Origin: an uncultured Naasia sp.
GTDB lineage: Bacteria; Actinomycetota; Actinomycetes; Actinomycetales; Microbacteriaceae
Reading direction: 5' to 3'
NCBI GenBank assembly: GCA_913778905.1
Contig: CAJYYA010000001.1
Coordinates: forward strand, 186,001 to 250,000
DNA length: 64,000 nucleotides
Shown here: positions 1-8,970 of the stretch, one piece after another
How positions within the stretch are numbered: the stretch's first letter is position 1
Layout of the letters: each line of letters begins with the position of its first letter
The notes under the pieces: model-generated
Told to the model about the DNA's origin: nothing
The model's input: the letters and a program-made list of their open reading frames with translations, nothing else
Databases searched by the model: none
Made by a program: the position numbers and the translations under genes

Positions 1-145
1 AGAGCGCGTCGACGCCGCCTACGCGGATCAGGATCAGTGGGTGCGTTCCGCGATCCTCAACGTGGCCCGCAGCGGGTACTTTTCCTCCGACCGCGCGATG
101 GGCGACTACCTCGACCGCATCTGGCACGCCAAGCCGATCAGCTGA
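1..145 (+). CDS. glgP: Glycogen/alpha-glucan phosphorylase, C-terminal end (partial)
   Basis: Only the last 47 codons are inside the window, in the frame whose first complete codon starts at base 2; the stop is TGA at 143-145. The tail contains DQDQW followed by ILNVARSGYFSSDR and a closing IW motif, which is the typical end of glycogen/maltodextrin phosphorylases. These PLP enzymes release glucose-1-phosphate from alpha-1,4-glucans in the cytoplasm. The catalytic and PLP regions lie outside the window, so activity cannot be judged. The gene is followed by a tandem intergenic repeat, with no clear terminator between them. Confidence 0.8.
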   Translation, partial: ERVDAAYADQDQWVRSAILNVARSGYFSSDRAMGDYLDRIWHAKPIS

Positions 146-189
146 CGTCGCCACCCGTGAAGGGCCTGGATACGCTCCGGCTCATTCCG

Positions 190-602
190 GGGCAGGGCCT
201 CGGTACGCTTCGCTACTCGGCCGGTCTCGGTACGCTTCGCTACTCGACCTCCGGGGGTCCGGACGTCGAGTAGGCCGCCAGGCCGTACCGAGACGGCTCG
301 GGTAGCCGCAGGCGTACCGAGAGCTCAACAGAACAGCATCGGCGCAGCCGATCCCTCGCGCTCACCCCGAGGCAGGGCCTCGATACGCTTCGCTACTCGG
401 CCGGTCTCGATACGCTCCGCTACTCGACCTCCGGACGTCGAGTAGGCCGCCAGGCCGTACCGAGACGGCTCGAGTAGCCGCAGGCGTACCGAGAGCTCAA
501 CAGAACAGCATCGGCGCCGCCGATACCTCACGCGCACTCCGAGGCAGGGCCTCGGTACGCGGCGCTTCGCGGCCGCTACTCGACCTCCGGAACTTCGGAC
601 GT
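190..602. repeat. Tandem ~175-180 bp intergenic repeat, about 2.3 copies
   Basis: Three units begin with GGCAGGGCCTCG at about 191, 371 and 543, giving periods of 180 and 172 bp. Each full unit contains TACGCTTCGCTACTCG modules, an inverted repeat CTACTCGAC...GTCGAGTAG, then GGCGTACCGAGAGCTCAACA and CAGCATCGGCG. The third unit is cut after the inverted repeat, next to the end of the ROK gene. Relatives occur at 10101-10231 and, more diverged, at 36295-36425. Short ORFs across it are repeat translations, not genes. The stretch 146-189 holds nothing else I can recognise. Confidence 0.85.
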
Positions 603-1807
603 CAGCGGACGACCGCGCCGGCGCCCGCCGGCAGCCGCAGGGCGCCTCGGGCCGACGCCGGGCCGAACACCGCATCGAGGTAGAGGCGGGCCGCGCCCTG
701 CAAACCGCCGGTCTCCGGGTGACGGGGTACCGCCACCTCGAGACGCTCGGTGACCATGGGCAGGGAGTCGGCCCACAGCACCGAGCGGATCGCGGCGACG
801 AAGACGTCGGAGGCGCTGAGCGATCCGCCGATCACGAGTCGATCGGGCGTGAAGAAGTTCACGATGGTCGCGAGGACACCGCCGGTCATCGTCCCTGCTT
901 CGCGGAGCAGGCGCATCGCCAGCGCATCGCCGTCGCGCGCCAGCTCGATGACGGCTCCGACGTCGACGACCTCGCGTCCCGCTTCGGTCGCCGCCCGCGT
1001 GAGGGCGGATCCGCTCGCCAGGGCGTCGAGGCACCCCGTGCGACCACACGAGCAGGGCACCGGAGACGACCCCGGCACCGCGACGTGACTGATGTCGCCC
1101 GCGGCCCCGCTCCTCCCCGTGTAGAGCCTGCCTCCGGCGACGACACCGGATCCGATGCCCGCCCCCGCTTTGACGAAGATCTGGTTGACCGCCTCGGGGT
1201 CGCCGCCGACCAACTCTCCCAGGGCCATGCAGTTGGCGTCGTTGCCGGCTATCGCCGCGACCCCGAGGATCTCGGCGAGAGTCGCCGCCGCGTCCACACC
1301 GTGCCATCCCGGCATCCGCGAGGGTGCGACGAGCTTGCCCGTGTCGCCGGAGACCGGTCCCGGCAGGGCGATCGCAGCCCCCGTGAGGGCGGGCGCTCCG
1401 TGCTCAGCCGCGAGGCCGGACAGCTCGTCCGCGATTCTCTGGAAGACGGCCCGGGGGCCTTCGGCGAGATCGAGGGCGAGGTGTCGGACAGCGATCACAT
1501 CCCCGGCGTAGTCGACGAGCCCGAGGGTGGTGCGCTCGATCCCCAGATCGATGCCGCCGAGGATGCCGGCGTCGCCGCGCATGGCCAGCCGACGAGGTCG
1601 GCGACCCCCTCGAGAATCACCCGCGCCCGTCTCGACGACGACTCCCGCCGAGATGAGCTGATCGATGCGCGCGGTCACGGTGGACGGCGACAGGCCGGTC
1701 GTGGCCGCCAGTTCGGCACGCGACGATGCGATCCCGGCTCGCAGCGGATCGAGAACGGCGAGATCCTGCGAACTGAGGGTGGGAATGACTGACGAGCGCG
1801 GCTGCAC
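602..1807 (-). CDS. ROK-family transcriptional repressor (NagC/XylR type)
   Basis: The protein has 401 residues with a GTG start at 1807. Residues ~10-70 form a winged helix-turn-helix (TGLSPSTVTARIDQLISAG). Residues ~80-385 are a ROK fold with a sugar/phosphate-binding glycine motif (KAGAGIGSG) and the zinc-type CSCGRTGCLDA signature. The usual ExGH is replaced by GDISH, which suggests sensing of a sugar or sugar phosphate without kinase activity; that is an inference. It is transcribed away from the ABC transporter operon that starts at 1958, and a perfect palindrome lies between them at 1817-1836. The likely role is repressor of that operon and of itself, with an amino-sugar-derived inducer given the downstream nagB/nagA genes. 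The inducer itself is not visible. Confidence 0.9.
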   Translation of the reverse strand: MQPRSSVIPTLSSQDLAVLDPLRAGIASSRAELAATTGLSPSTVTARIDQLISAGVVVETGAGDSRGGRRPRRLAMRGDAGILGGIDLGIERTTLGLVDYAGDVIAVRHLALDLAEGPRAVFQRIADELSGLAAEHGAPALTGAAIALPGPVSGDTGKLVAPSRMPGWHGVDAAATLAEILGVAAIAGNDANCMALGELVGGDPEAVNQIFVKAGAGIGSGVVAGGRLYTGRSGAAGDISHVAVPGSSPVPCSCGRTGCLDALASGSALTRAATEAGREVVDVGAVIELARDGDALAMRLLREAGTMTGGVLATIVNFFTPDRLVIGGSLSASDVFVAAIRSVLWADSLPMVTERLEVAVPRHPETGGLQGAARLYLDAVFGPASARGALRLPAGAGAVVR

Positions 1808-1816
1808 GTGACCACC

Positions 1817-1836
1817 TTAGTCCAAACTTGAACTAA
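1817..1836. promoter_or_regulatory. Palindromic operator, probable ROK repressor site
   Basis: The 20-mer TTAGTCCAAACTTGAACTAA is a palindrome of form TTAGTnCAAnnTTGnACTAA. It lies 10 bp upstream of the ROK gene start and about 120 bp upstream of the transporter start. A further half-site-like TTAGTTTGA is at 1869-1877. ROK/NagC-type repressors commonly bind TTAGTT/AACTAA-type inverted repeats. The assignment to this regulator is inferred from position and symmetry. Confidence 0.7.
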
Positions 1837-1957
1837 CTTTATCGAAATCCACACGTAACATGGCCTCGTTAGTTTGATTTCACCGACGGCGTGGGGATCA
1901 CCTCCGGCGTCGGGCTTCACCCTCACGTCGCGGCCCGTCCGCGGGAAGGACACGCCC

Positions 1958-2728
1958 GTGACCTCGTCCACGAGCCCCGCGCAGCACCCGGCTTCCCCCC
2001 TGGTGTCGGTCGCTCAGGTGCAGAAGCACTTCGGCGCCCACCACGTCCTCAAGGACATCGACCTCGAGATCGCCCGTGGCGAGGTCGTGGTGATCGTCGG
2101 ACCGTCCGGATCCGGCAAATCGACGCTGTGCCGGTGCCTCAACCGCCTCGAGACCATCACGTCGGGCACGATCACGATCGACGGCGTCCCCCTCCCCGCC
2201 GAGGGCCGCGCTCTCGCGGACCTGCGGGCCGAGGTCGGCATGGTCTTCCAGTCGTTCAACCTCTTCGCGCACCGCACGATCCTCGACAACGTCGCGCTCG
2301 CGCCGCACATCGTCTCGAAGGTGCCGCTGAAGCAGGCCCGCGCCGAAGCCGTCGCGCTCCTCGAACGCGTGGGCATCGCCGACAAGGCCGAGCGCTTCCC
2401 CGGTGAATTGAGCGGCGGCCAGCAGCAGCGCGCCGCCATCGCCCGCGCGCTCGCCATGAAGCCGAAGCTCATGCTGTTCGACGAGCCGACCTCTGCTCTC
2501 GACCCCGAGATGGTGAGCGAGGTCCTCGACGTCATCACCTCTCTGGCCGACGACGGCATGACCATGGTCGTCGTCACGCACGAGATGGGGTTCGCCCGTC
2601 GCGCAGCCGACCGCGTGATCTTCATGGACGACGGCCGCGTCGTCGAAGACACGACCCCCGACGAGTTCTTCGACAACGCCCGGAGCGACCGCGCCCGGGC
2701 CTTCCTGTCGAAGATCCTCGCCCACTGA
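1958..2728 (+). CDS. Polar amino-acid ABC transporter, ATP-binding subunit
   Basis: This is the cytoplasmic ATPase of a GlnQ/GltL-type importer, 256 residues from GTG 1958. That start has AAGGA 7 nt upstream; an in-frame TTG at 1874 would add 28 residues but has no comparable ribosome-binding site. Motifs in order are Walker A (GPSGSGKST), Q-loop (VFQSFNLF), signature LSGGQQQR, Walker B (LMLFDEP), D-loop SALDPE and the switch histidine (VVTHEM). It is the first gene of an operon with a solute-binding lipoprotein, two permeases, asparaginase, a CutC-ROK fusion, nagB and nagA. The family normally moves glutamine, glutamate, aspartate, arginine or related compounds. Confidence 0.95.
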   Translation: MTSSTSPAQHPASPLVSVAQVQKHFGAHHVLKDIDLEIARGEVVVIVGPSGSGKSTLCRCLNRLETITSGTITIDGVPLPAEGRALADLRAEVGMVFQSFNLFAHRTILDNVALAPHIVSKVPLKQARAEAVALLERVGIADKAERFPGELSGGQQQRAAIARALAMKPKLMLFDEPTSALDPEMVSEVLDVITSLADDGMTMVVVTHEMGFARRAADRVIFMDDGRVVEDTTPDEFFDNARSDRARAFLSKILAH

Positions 2729-2779
2729 TTCCCATCTCCCCTCTGGCAACACAGCACCGACAACCGAAAGGCAGTACCT

Positions 2780-3739
2780 GTGATCACCTCCCGTTCGAAC
2801 CTCCGCCGAGGACTCGTCCTCCTGGCCTCGGCGGCGACCGTCGTCGCCCTCTCCGCGTGCTCGTCGGGCGCCGGCTCATCGGCCGTCCCCGGCTCCGATC
2901 CGACCGCGTCGGCCGCCGCGGGCAGCCTCGACTCCGTCTACGCGAACGCCCCCGTCGCCGAGGCCGCGGCCCTCATCCCGGGCTCGACCATGGAGAAGAT
3001 CAAGCAGCGCGGCAAGCTCATCGTCGCCGAGGCTCTCGACGCTCCCCTGCTGTCGCAGCAGGACCCGACGAACCCCGACGACGTCGAGGGCTTCGACGCC
3101 GACCTCGCCAAGATGCTCGCCATCTACATCCTGGGCGAGCCCAACGTCGAGATCGTCCCGCCCGCATCCGAGACGCGTGAGGCGCTGCTGGCCAACGGCA
3201 CGGTGGACGTGGTCTTCAACACCTACACGATCACCGAGAAGCGCGCCGAGCAGGTCGACTTCGCGGGCCCGTATCTCGAGTCCGGCCTGGCCGTCGCGGT
3301 CAAGAGCGACAACACCGACATCAACGGCATCGACGACCTGGGCGGCAAGACCGTCATCGTCGGCGCGAACACCCCGGCCGTCACGGCGGTTCCGGAGGAG
3401 CAGCCCACGGCGACCATCGTGAGCTTCGCGACCGACCCCCAGGCTCTCCAGGCCCTGACCCAGGGCCGCGGCGACGCCTACGTGCAGGACTTCACCCTGC
3501 TGGCCAGCCACGCCATCGACGACAAGAGCATCAAGGTCGTCGGCCAGCCCTTCACCACCGAGGCCTACGGCATCGGCCTGAAGAAGGACGACTCGCAGTT
3601 CAAGTCGTTCATCAACGACTGGCTGCTGAAGATCCAGGCCGACGGCTCGTGGGCCAAGATCTGGGACGCCACCCTCGGTTCGGCTGTCGAGTCGAGCGCC
3701 CCGACGCCTCCCGCGATCGGCAGCGTCCCCGGCTCCTGA
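2780..3739 (+). CDS. Amino-acid ABC transporter substrate-binding lipoprotein
   Basis: The protein has 319 residues with a GTG start preceded by GAAAGG. The N-terminus is a lipoprotein signal peptide with lipobox LSAC near residue 27, so the mature protein should be lipid-anchored on the outer face of the membrane. The rest is a family-3 solute-binding fold (SBP_bac_3), including the TITEKRAEQVDFAGPY segment typical of polar-amino-acid binders. A flexible Ser/Ala/Gly-rich linker follows the lipobox. It lies between the ATPase and the permeases of the same operon. The family suggests a glutamine/glutamate-like ligand, but the downstream amino-sugar genes leave open a glycosylated amino acid. 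Confidence 0.93.
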   Translation: MITSRSNLRRGLVLLASAATVVALSACSSGAGSSAVPGSDPTASAAAGSLDSVYANAPVAEAAALIPGSTMEKIKQRGKLIVAEALDAPLLSQQDPTNPDDVEGFDADLAKMLAIYILGEPNVEIVPPASETREALLANGTVDVVFNTYTITEKRAEQVDFAGPYLESGLAVAVKSDNTDINGIDDLGGKTVIVGANTPAVTAVPEEQPTATIVSFATDPQALQALTQGRGDAYVQDFTLLASHAIDDKSIKVVGQPFTTEAYGIGLKKDDSQFKSFINDWLLKIQADGSWAKIWDATLGSAVESSAPTPPAIGSVPGS

Positions 3740-3820
3740 GCCGTTGACAGCACCGGCGTCCGCTCTCCGCACGGGCGGGCGCCGGTCTCCCTCGTCCCTC
3801 CCGAAGCAACCGAGGACCCC

Positions 3821-4465
3821 ATGGACTTTCTCGCCGCCAGCGCCGGCCCCATCGCCGAAGCGCTCGGGACGACGATCCTGCTCGCCGTCGCAGCCGGCAT
3901 CGGATCGATCGTGCTCGGCACGCTCATCACCGCCGCGCGGATCAGCCCCGTCCCGGTGCTCCGATGGGCCGCGTTCGGCTACGTGCAGTTCTTCGTCAAC
4001 GTGCCGCTGCTGGTCCTGCTCGTCCTCGCCGTCTTCGCGCTGCCGGACGCCGGATTCCTTCTGCCGCTGACCCCCACGGCCATCATCGTGCTCACCCTCT
4101 ATGAGGCCGCCTACGTCGCCGAAGCCGTCCGCAGCGGCGTCAACACGGTCGGCAAGGGCGAGATCGAGGCCAGCCGCGCGCTCGGCTTCACACTCGGGCA
4201 GACCCTGCGGGTCCTCGTCATCCCCCAGTCGCTCCGCGCCGCGATCCAGCCCATAGGCAATGTCATGATCGCGCTCACCATGAACACCGCTCTCGCCGCG
4301 GCCGTCGGCGTGGTCGAGCTGACGAGCGCCGCCAACAAGCTGAACCTCGTCGAGGCTCAGCCCATCCTGATCTTCACCGCCGCGGGGCTCATCTACATGG
4401 CGCTCGCGCTCGCCATCGGCCTCACCGCCGGCCGTCTCGAGAAGAAGTTGAGGATCCGCCGATGA
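3821..4465 (+). CDS. Amino-acid ABC transporter permease 1
   Basis: The protein has 214 residues and is a His/Glu/Gln/Arg-type permease (HEQRo family, BPD_transp_1) with about five membrane segments. The cytoplasmic coupling loop is recognisable as EASRALGFTLGQTLRVLVIPQSLR at residues ~123-147. The gene overlaps the next permease by four bases (ATGA), which indicates translational coupling. The pair would form a heterodimeric channel with the ATPase at 1958. Confidence 0.93.
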   Translation: MDFLAASAGPIAEALGTTILLAVAAGIGSIVLGTLITAARISPVPVLRWAAFGYVQFFVNVPLLVLLVLAVFALPDAGFLLPLTPTAIIVLTLYEAAYVAEAVRSGVNTVGKGEIEASRALGFTLGQTLRVLVIPQSLRAAIQPIGNVMIALTMNTALAAAVGVVELTSAANKLNLVEAQPILIFTAAGLIYMALALAIGLTAGRLEKKLRIRR

Positions 4466-5337
4466 CCTCCACCGTCTCCGCCCCCGCACTCTACGACGAG
4501 CCGGGGCCCCGCACCCGCCGCAACATCCGCATCTGGTCGGTGGTCAGCGCTCTCGTCATCCTGGGCGTCGTCGTCCTCGCCCTCCTCCAGTTCGCCTCGA
4601 AGGGTCAGCTCGACGGCGACCGCTGGGCGCCGTTCCTCGACATCGCGATCTGGGAGTACCTGGGCGTCGGTCTCGTCGGCACCCTCCAGGCCGCTGCCCT
4701 GACCGCTGTCTTCGGCTTCGTCCTCGGACTGCTGCTCGCGCTCGGGCGTCTCAGCAGGATCGCCCCGATCCGTTGGCTGTGCACGGGTTACATCGAGGTC
4801 GCTCGTACCATCCCGGTGCTGCTGCTCATCTACCTGATGCTGTTCGGCCTCCCTCAGCTCGGCCTCAACTTCCCGGTGCTGTGGAAGCTCGTCATCCCGC
4901 TGACCATCGCGAACTCGGCCGCGTTCGCCGAGATCATCCGCGCCGGCATCCTCGCCCTGCCGCGCGGCCAGCGCGAGGCCGGTCTGAGCCTCGGGATGTC
5001 GCACTGGCAGGTCGACCGCAAGATCGTGCTGCCGCAAGCCATGCGCTTCGTCGCCCCGTCGCTCGTCGTGCAGCTCGTGAGCCTGCTCAAGGACACCTCG
5101 CTGGGCTACATCGTGGCCTTCACCGAGCTGCTGTATCGGGGGCAGGTGCTGTCGGCCTACAACGGTCTGCTCATCCAGACGTTCGTCGTCGTGACGGCGA
5201 TCTTCCTGGTGCTGAACGGCAGCCTGTCCGGCCTCGCGTCCCGACTGCAGCGCCGTCCCGGCCGCCGCAGTCTGGCGGCCCCGACCGAGTCAGCTCCTGC
5301 CGGTCTGACGACGCCGAACGCTCCCGTCGACCGCTGA
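4462..5337 (+). CDS. Amino-acid ABC transporter permease 2
   Basis: The protein has 291 residues and is the second HEQRo-type permease. After a ~30-residue cytoplasmic N-terminus it has about five membrane helices and the coupling loop REAGLSLGMSHWQVDRKIVLPQA. The Arg/Pro-rich C-terminal tail is disordered. Its start overlaps the stop of permease 1. It is longer at both ends than permease 1, as is usual for the second subunit in actinobacterial GluCD-type systems. Confidence 0.93.
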   Translation: MTSTVSAPALYDEPGPRTRRNIRIWSVVSALVILGVVVLALLQFASKGQLDGDRWAPFLDIAIWEYLGVGLVGTLQAAALTAVFGFVLGLLLALGRLSRIAPIRWLCTGYIEVARTIPVLLLIYLMLFGLPQLGLNFPVLWKLVIPLTIANSAAFAEIIRAGILALPRGQREAGLSLGMSHWQVDRKIVLPQAMRFVAPSLVVQLVSLLKDTSLGYIVAFTELLYRGQVLSAYNGLLIQTFVVVTAIFLVLNGSLSGLASRLQRRPGRRSLAAPTESAPAGLTTPNAPVDR

Positions 5338-5390
5338 TCCTCGCTTCCCGCTTCACTCCGCCGCCCCACGAGGGCAGAGAAGGACCCCGC

Positions 5391-6431
5391 GTGACCACCA
5401 CCGGAACCACCGCACCCACGTCATCGCCCGCACTCGCCTCCGAGTCGCTCGTCGAGCTCGCCGTCGTCATCCGCTCGGGGGTGATCGAGAGCCGTCACAT
5501 CGGATCAATCGCCGCCCTCGCGGCCGACGGCTCGGTCGCCTGGCAGACCGGGAGCGGGGAGCAGATCCTGCCCCGTTCGACCGTCAAACCCGTCCAGGCT
5601 CTGGCCTGCGTGCTCGCGGGTGCCGACATCGACGGCGCCGACCTCGCTATCGCTGCGGGCAGCCACACGGGCGAGGATGTCCACGTCGACATCGTCCGCG
5701 ACATGCTCACCCGCGCGGGTCTCGACGACGACGCGCTCGGCTGCCCGGTCGACTGGCCCGAAGACGAGCCGACGCGCGAACGCCTGATCCGCGACGGTGA
5801 GAAGCGCTCCCGGGTGCGGATGAATTGCTCCGGCAAGCACGCCGCCATGCTTCTGGCCTGCAGCGTGAACGGCTGGGACACCGGTTCCTACCTCGATGTC
5901 GACCACCCGCTGCAGCAGCTCGTGCGCTCGACCCTCGAGCGTCTCTCCGGCGAGTCGGTCGCGCACGACGCGGTCGACGGCTGCGGCGCGCCCCTCTTCA
6001 GCGTCTCGCCGCTCGGCATCGCACGCATCTTCCGCGCCCTGGTCACCGCCGACCCGGGCACACCCGAGCGCCGGGTCGCGGATGCCATGCGCGAGTTCCC
6101 GCGATACGTCGGCGGCGACCACCATGCGAATACGGACGCCATGATCCGCGTGCCCGGCCTGCTCTCGAAGGGCGGTGCCGAAGGCGTGATCGGAATGGCC
6201 ACGGCCGACGGCGCCTCCGTCTCGATGAAAATCGCCGACGGCAACCCGAGGGCCACGACGCTCGTCGCGCTCACCGTGCTCCAGGCGCTCGGCGCCGACA
6301 TCAGCGGCGCCGGCGACCTCGTCGACCTCCCCATCCTCGGCGGGGGCGTGCCCGTGGGCTCGATCCGAGTCGGCTCGGACGTGCGTGCCTGGATCGATTC
6401 GCGCACCTCCGTGGCGACGCCGTCCTCATGA
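5391..6431 (+). CDS. L-asparaginase, Rhizobium etli (ReAV/PF06089) type
   Basis: The protein has 346 residues from GTG 5391, with AGAAGGA about 8 nt upstream. It belongs to the family unrelated to E. coli AnsA/AnsB. The residues described for ReAV all have counterparts: the Ser-x-x-Lys nucleophile pair in LPRSTVKPVQ, the serine in AAGSHTGE, the zinc cysteine and lysine in NCSGKHA, the second zinc cysteine in DGCGAPL, and the lysine in SKGGAEG. Activity is therefore expected, releasing ammonia from asparagine or a related amide. There is no signal peptide, so it is cytoplasmic. It overlaps the next gene by four bases (ATGA). The neighbourhood suggests that an amide taken up by the upstream transporter is the real substrate. 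Confidence 0.92.
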   Translation: MTTTGTTAPTSSPALASESLVELAVVIRSGVIESRHIGSIAALAADGSVAWQTGSGEQILPRSTVKPVQALACVLAGADIDGADLAIAAGSHTGEDVHVDIVRDMLTRAGLDDDALGCPVDWPEDEPTRERLIRDGEKRSRVRMNCSGKHAAMLLACSVNGWDTGSYLDVDHPLQQLVRSTLERLSGESVAHDAVDGCGAPLFSVSPLGIARIFRALVTADPGTPERRVADAMREFPRYVGGDHHANTDAMIRVPGLLSKGGAEGVIGMATADGASVSMKIADGNPRATTLVALTVLQALGADISGAGDLVDLPILGGGVPVGSIRVGSDVRAWIDSRTSVATPSS

Positions 6432-8203
6432 CCTCCGTCTCTCAGACCACCTCCGCTCCGCTCGTCGAGATCTGCGTCGACGACCTCGCTGGTGCATTGG
6501 CGGCCGAGCGTGCGGGCGCGGACCGGGTCGAGCTGTGCGCCGATCTGCTCGAGGGCGGCACGACGCCGAGTGCGGGCATGATCGTGCAGGTGCTCGAGTC
6601 GGTCAGCCGGGTCGGCGTGCAGATCATGGTGCGGGCCCGCGGCGGCGATTTCGTCTACTCCGCCGACGAGATGCGGGTCATGCTCGCCGACGCCCGCACG
6701 ATCGCCGAGCTCTCCGCCGGGAGCACGGTGCCGGTGGGGATCGTCTTCGGTGCGCTCCTGGCCGACGGCCGGATCGACGAGGACGCGCTGGCAGCCGTCA
6801 TCGAGGCGGCAGCCGGCCTGCCCGTCACCTTTCACAAGGCGTTCGACGAGACCCCTGATCTCGCCGCGGCCTACGAGACCCTCGCCACCCACGGCGTGGT
6901 GCGTGTTCTCACTTCGGGCGGAGCCGCGACCGCTGCGGAGGGAGCGGACGTTCTCGCCGAGCTCAGCGCTCGGTCCGCGACCCCGGGCTCGCCCCGGGTA
7001 CTCGTCGGGGGCTCGGTCCGCGCGCACAACGTCATCGATCTCCTCCAGCGCACGGGGGCGGACGAAGTCCACCTCCGCGCCCAGGTCCCGTCCGGCCGCG
7101 GTCACCTCGTGACGGACGAGGGCATCGTCGCCGAGACTGTCTCGGCGGCGCGCGGCGTACGCTCCCCGCGTGCCGTCGTTCCGGCCGTCCTCGCGATCGA
7201 CGTGGGGGGAACCTCGGCGAAGGGCGCCGTGGTCGACGCCACCGGCCGTGTCCGCTCGAGCCTCTCGGTGGCGACGGGCGGGTCGGGCGACGAGAACGTC
7301 AGACGGATTCGCACCCTTCTGATCGATCTGGCGGCGAGCGCCGCGACCCACGGCCTCGACGTCGTCGGCGCCGGCGTGGTCAGCCCCGGCCTCATCGACA
7401 GCGCGACGGGCACGGTCCGATACGCCTCGACTCTCGGCTGGACCGACATGCCCCTCGGCCGGATCCTCACGGACGCGATCGGCATCCCCGTCGCGGTCGG
7501 ACACGACGTGCGCGCGGCGGGATCCGCCGAGATGGCCTTCGGGTCCGGCGCCGGTTCCCGGGACGCGCTCTTCGCGTCCATCGGAACCGGGGTCGCTGCA
7601 TCGATCGTGTCGGACGGGCGTGCTGTCGACGGCGCGATCTCCGGAGCCGGCGAGCTCGGGCACATCCCCGTTGCACCGGGTGGCGAGCAGTGCACCTGCG
7701 GTCAGGTCGGATGCCTCGAGGTCTACTTCTCGGGAGCGGGCCTCGCTCGACGCTACGCCGCTGCCAGCGGTGGCGCTGCGCTCACAGCCGCCGAGATCAT
7801 CGCCCGTATCGACAGCGACCCCATCGCCGCTCGCGTGTGGTCCGAGGGGATCGACGCTCTCACCACCGGGCTCGCCACCATCACCCTGCTCGTCGATCCG
7901 GAGGTCGTCGTGCTCGGCGGCGGGGTCGCGCAGGCCGGGGACACGCTCCTCCTCCCCCTCCGCGAACGCCTGTCCGCCGCACTCGCCTGGCGCGAGGCGC
8001 CCCGGATCACCACGGCGGCGCTCGGCATCGAGGCCGGACGGATCGGCGCCGCCATGCTCGGCTTCCGCGCCGCCCACCGCTCCGATGTGCCGCTCATGTG
8101 GACGCGAGCCGACATCGCTGCCCCACCCGTCCAGACGGCAACTGCACCCCTGGTGACATCCGTCCCCGAGACGCCGACCGAGAAGGAAGAGGTGCGGTCG
8201 TGA
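6428..8203 (+). CDS. Fusion protein: CutC-family TIM barrel plus ROK sugar kinase
   Basis: The protein has 591 residues from ATG 6428, overlapping the asparaginase stop. Residues ~10-235 are a CutC (PF03932) barrel: RVELCADLLEGG, MVRARGGDFVYS, VTFHKAFDETPD, VLTSGG and VHLRA all match CutC landmarks. Residues ~250-550 are a ROK kinase with AIDVGGTSAKG (phosphate loop), GHDVRAA containing the expected catalytic Asp, GELGH and the zinc motif CTCGQVGCLE. An Ala/Pro-rich tail closes the protein. No stop or frameshift lies between the two parts, so this is a genuine fusion. The ROK part probably phosphorylates an amino sugar for NagA/NagB. CutC is traditionally linked to copper, but this setting argues for sugar or amide metabolism; that is inference. 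Confidence 0.9.
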   Translation: MTSVSQTTSAPLVEICVDDLAGALAAERAGADRVELCADLLEGGTTPSAGMIVQVLESVSRVGVQIMVRARGGDFVYSADEMRVMLADARTIAELSAGSTVPVGIVFGALLADGRIDEDALAAVIEAAAGLPVTFHKAFDETPDLAAAYETLATHGVVRVLTSGGAATAAEGADVLAELSARSATPGSPRVLVGGSVRAHNVIDLLQRTGADEVHLRAQVPSGRGHLVTDEGIVAETVSAARGVRSPRAVVPAVLAIDVGGTSAKGAVVDATGRVRSSLSVATGGSGDENVRRIRTLLIDLAASAATHGLDVVGAGVVSPGLIDSATGTVRYASTLGWTDMPLGRILTDAIGIPVAVGHDVRAAGSAEMAFGSGAGSRDALFASIGTGVAASIVSDGRAVDGAISGAGELGHIPVAPGGEQCTCGQVGCLEVYFSGAGLARRYAAASGGAALTAAEIIARIDSDPIAARVWSEGIDALTTGLATITLLVDPEVVVLGGGVAQAGDTLLLPLRERLSAALAWREAPRITTAALGIEAGRIGAAMLGFRAAHRSDVPLMWTRADIAAPPVQTATAPLVTSVPETPTEKEEVRS

Positions 8204-8970
8204 CCGAGATCGCCATCGTCGCCGGACAGGCGGAGGCGGGCAGGATCGCCGCCGACCTCATCGCCCAGACCCTCGCGCACCGGCCGGACCCCACCCTCGG
8301 ACTGGCGACAGGATCGACGCCGCTTCCCGTCTGGTCGGCGCTGGCGGAACGCGACACCGATATGAGCGCGGTGCGTGGCTTCGCACTCGACGAGTACGTC
8401 GGGCTCCCTCCGGGCCATCCGGAGAGCTACCGGGCCGTCGTCGACCGTGACATCGTCCGTCCGCTCGGGCTCGATCCGGCCCGGGTCCGCGTCCCCGGAG
8501 ACGATGAGGGACCGCTTCGTGAGGCCGGTGAGCGCTACGAGGCCGCTATCGCCGCAGCAGGCGGGATCGACCTGCAGATCCTCGGCATCGGCCGCACCGG
8601 TCACATCGGCTTCAACGAGCCGGGGTCGTCGCTCGCCTCGCGCACCCGGCTCAAAGCGCTCACCCCGGCGACGCGTCACGACAATGCCCGCTTCTTCCCG
8701 AGCATCGACGACGTGCCCACCCATTGCATCACGCAGGGGATCGGCACGATCCTCGACGCCCGGATCCTCGTACTGCTCGCGTTCGGCGAGGCCAAGGCGC
8801 CCGCCGTCGCGGCCGCCGTCGAGGGACCCGTGACGTCGTCCTGCCCCGCCTCCGCCATCCAGTTGCACCGCCGCGCGATCGTGATCGTCGACGAGGCCGC
8901 AGCGTCGCTGCTCGAACATCGCGAGTACTACCGCTTCGCCTGGGATCACCGCGAGATCGCCTCGGCATGA
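8200..8970 (+). CDS. nagB: Glucosamine-6-phosphate deaminase
   Basis: The protein has 256 residues from GTG 8200, with GAAGGAAG about 10 nt upstream, and overlaps the previous stop. It converts glucosamine-6-phosphate to fructose-6-phosphate and ammonia in the cytoplasm. Visible landmarks are ATGSTP (phosphate loop), FALDEYVGL with the catalytic Asp, GIGRTGHIGFNEPGSSL and the lid segment SRTRLKALTP. The residue before GHIGFNEP is Thr instead of the E. coli Asp; many Gram-positive NagB proteins also differ there, so activity is still likely. It sits directly upstream of nagA in the same operon. Confidence 0.95.
   Translation: MTEIAIVAGQAEAGRIAADLIAQTLAHRPDPTLGLATGSTPLPVWSALAERDTDMSAVRGFALDEYVGLPPGHPESYRAVVDRDIVRPLGLDPARVRVPGDDEGPLREAGERYEAAIAAAGGIDLQILGIGRTGHIGFNEPGSSLASRTRLKALTPATRHDNARFFPSIDDVPTHCITQGIGTILDARILVLLAFGEAKAPAVAAAVEGPVTSSCPASAIQLHRRAIVIVDEAAASLLEHREYYRFAWDHREIASA

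Noticed and set aside
37-273. Short ORFs in the repeat region after glgP
   Set aside because: They translate the tandem repeat units and the out-of-frame end of glgP.
1874-1957. Upstream TTG start for the first ABC ATPase gene
   Set aside because: GTG 1958 has a well-placed AAGGA and gives the normal family N-terminus; the extension covers the ROK half-site region.
2876-4489. 537-codon minus-strand frame across the binding protein and permease genes
   Set aside because: It is antisense to two clear transporter genes and has shadow composition.
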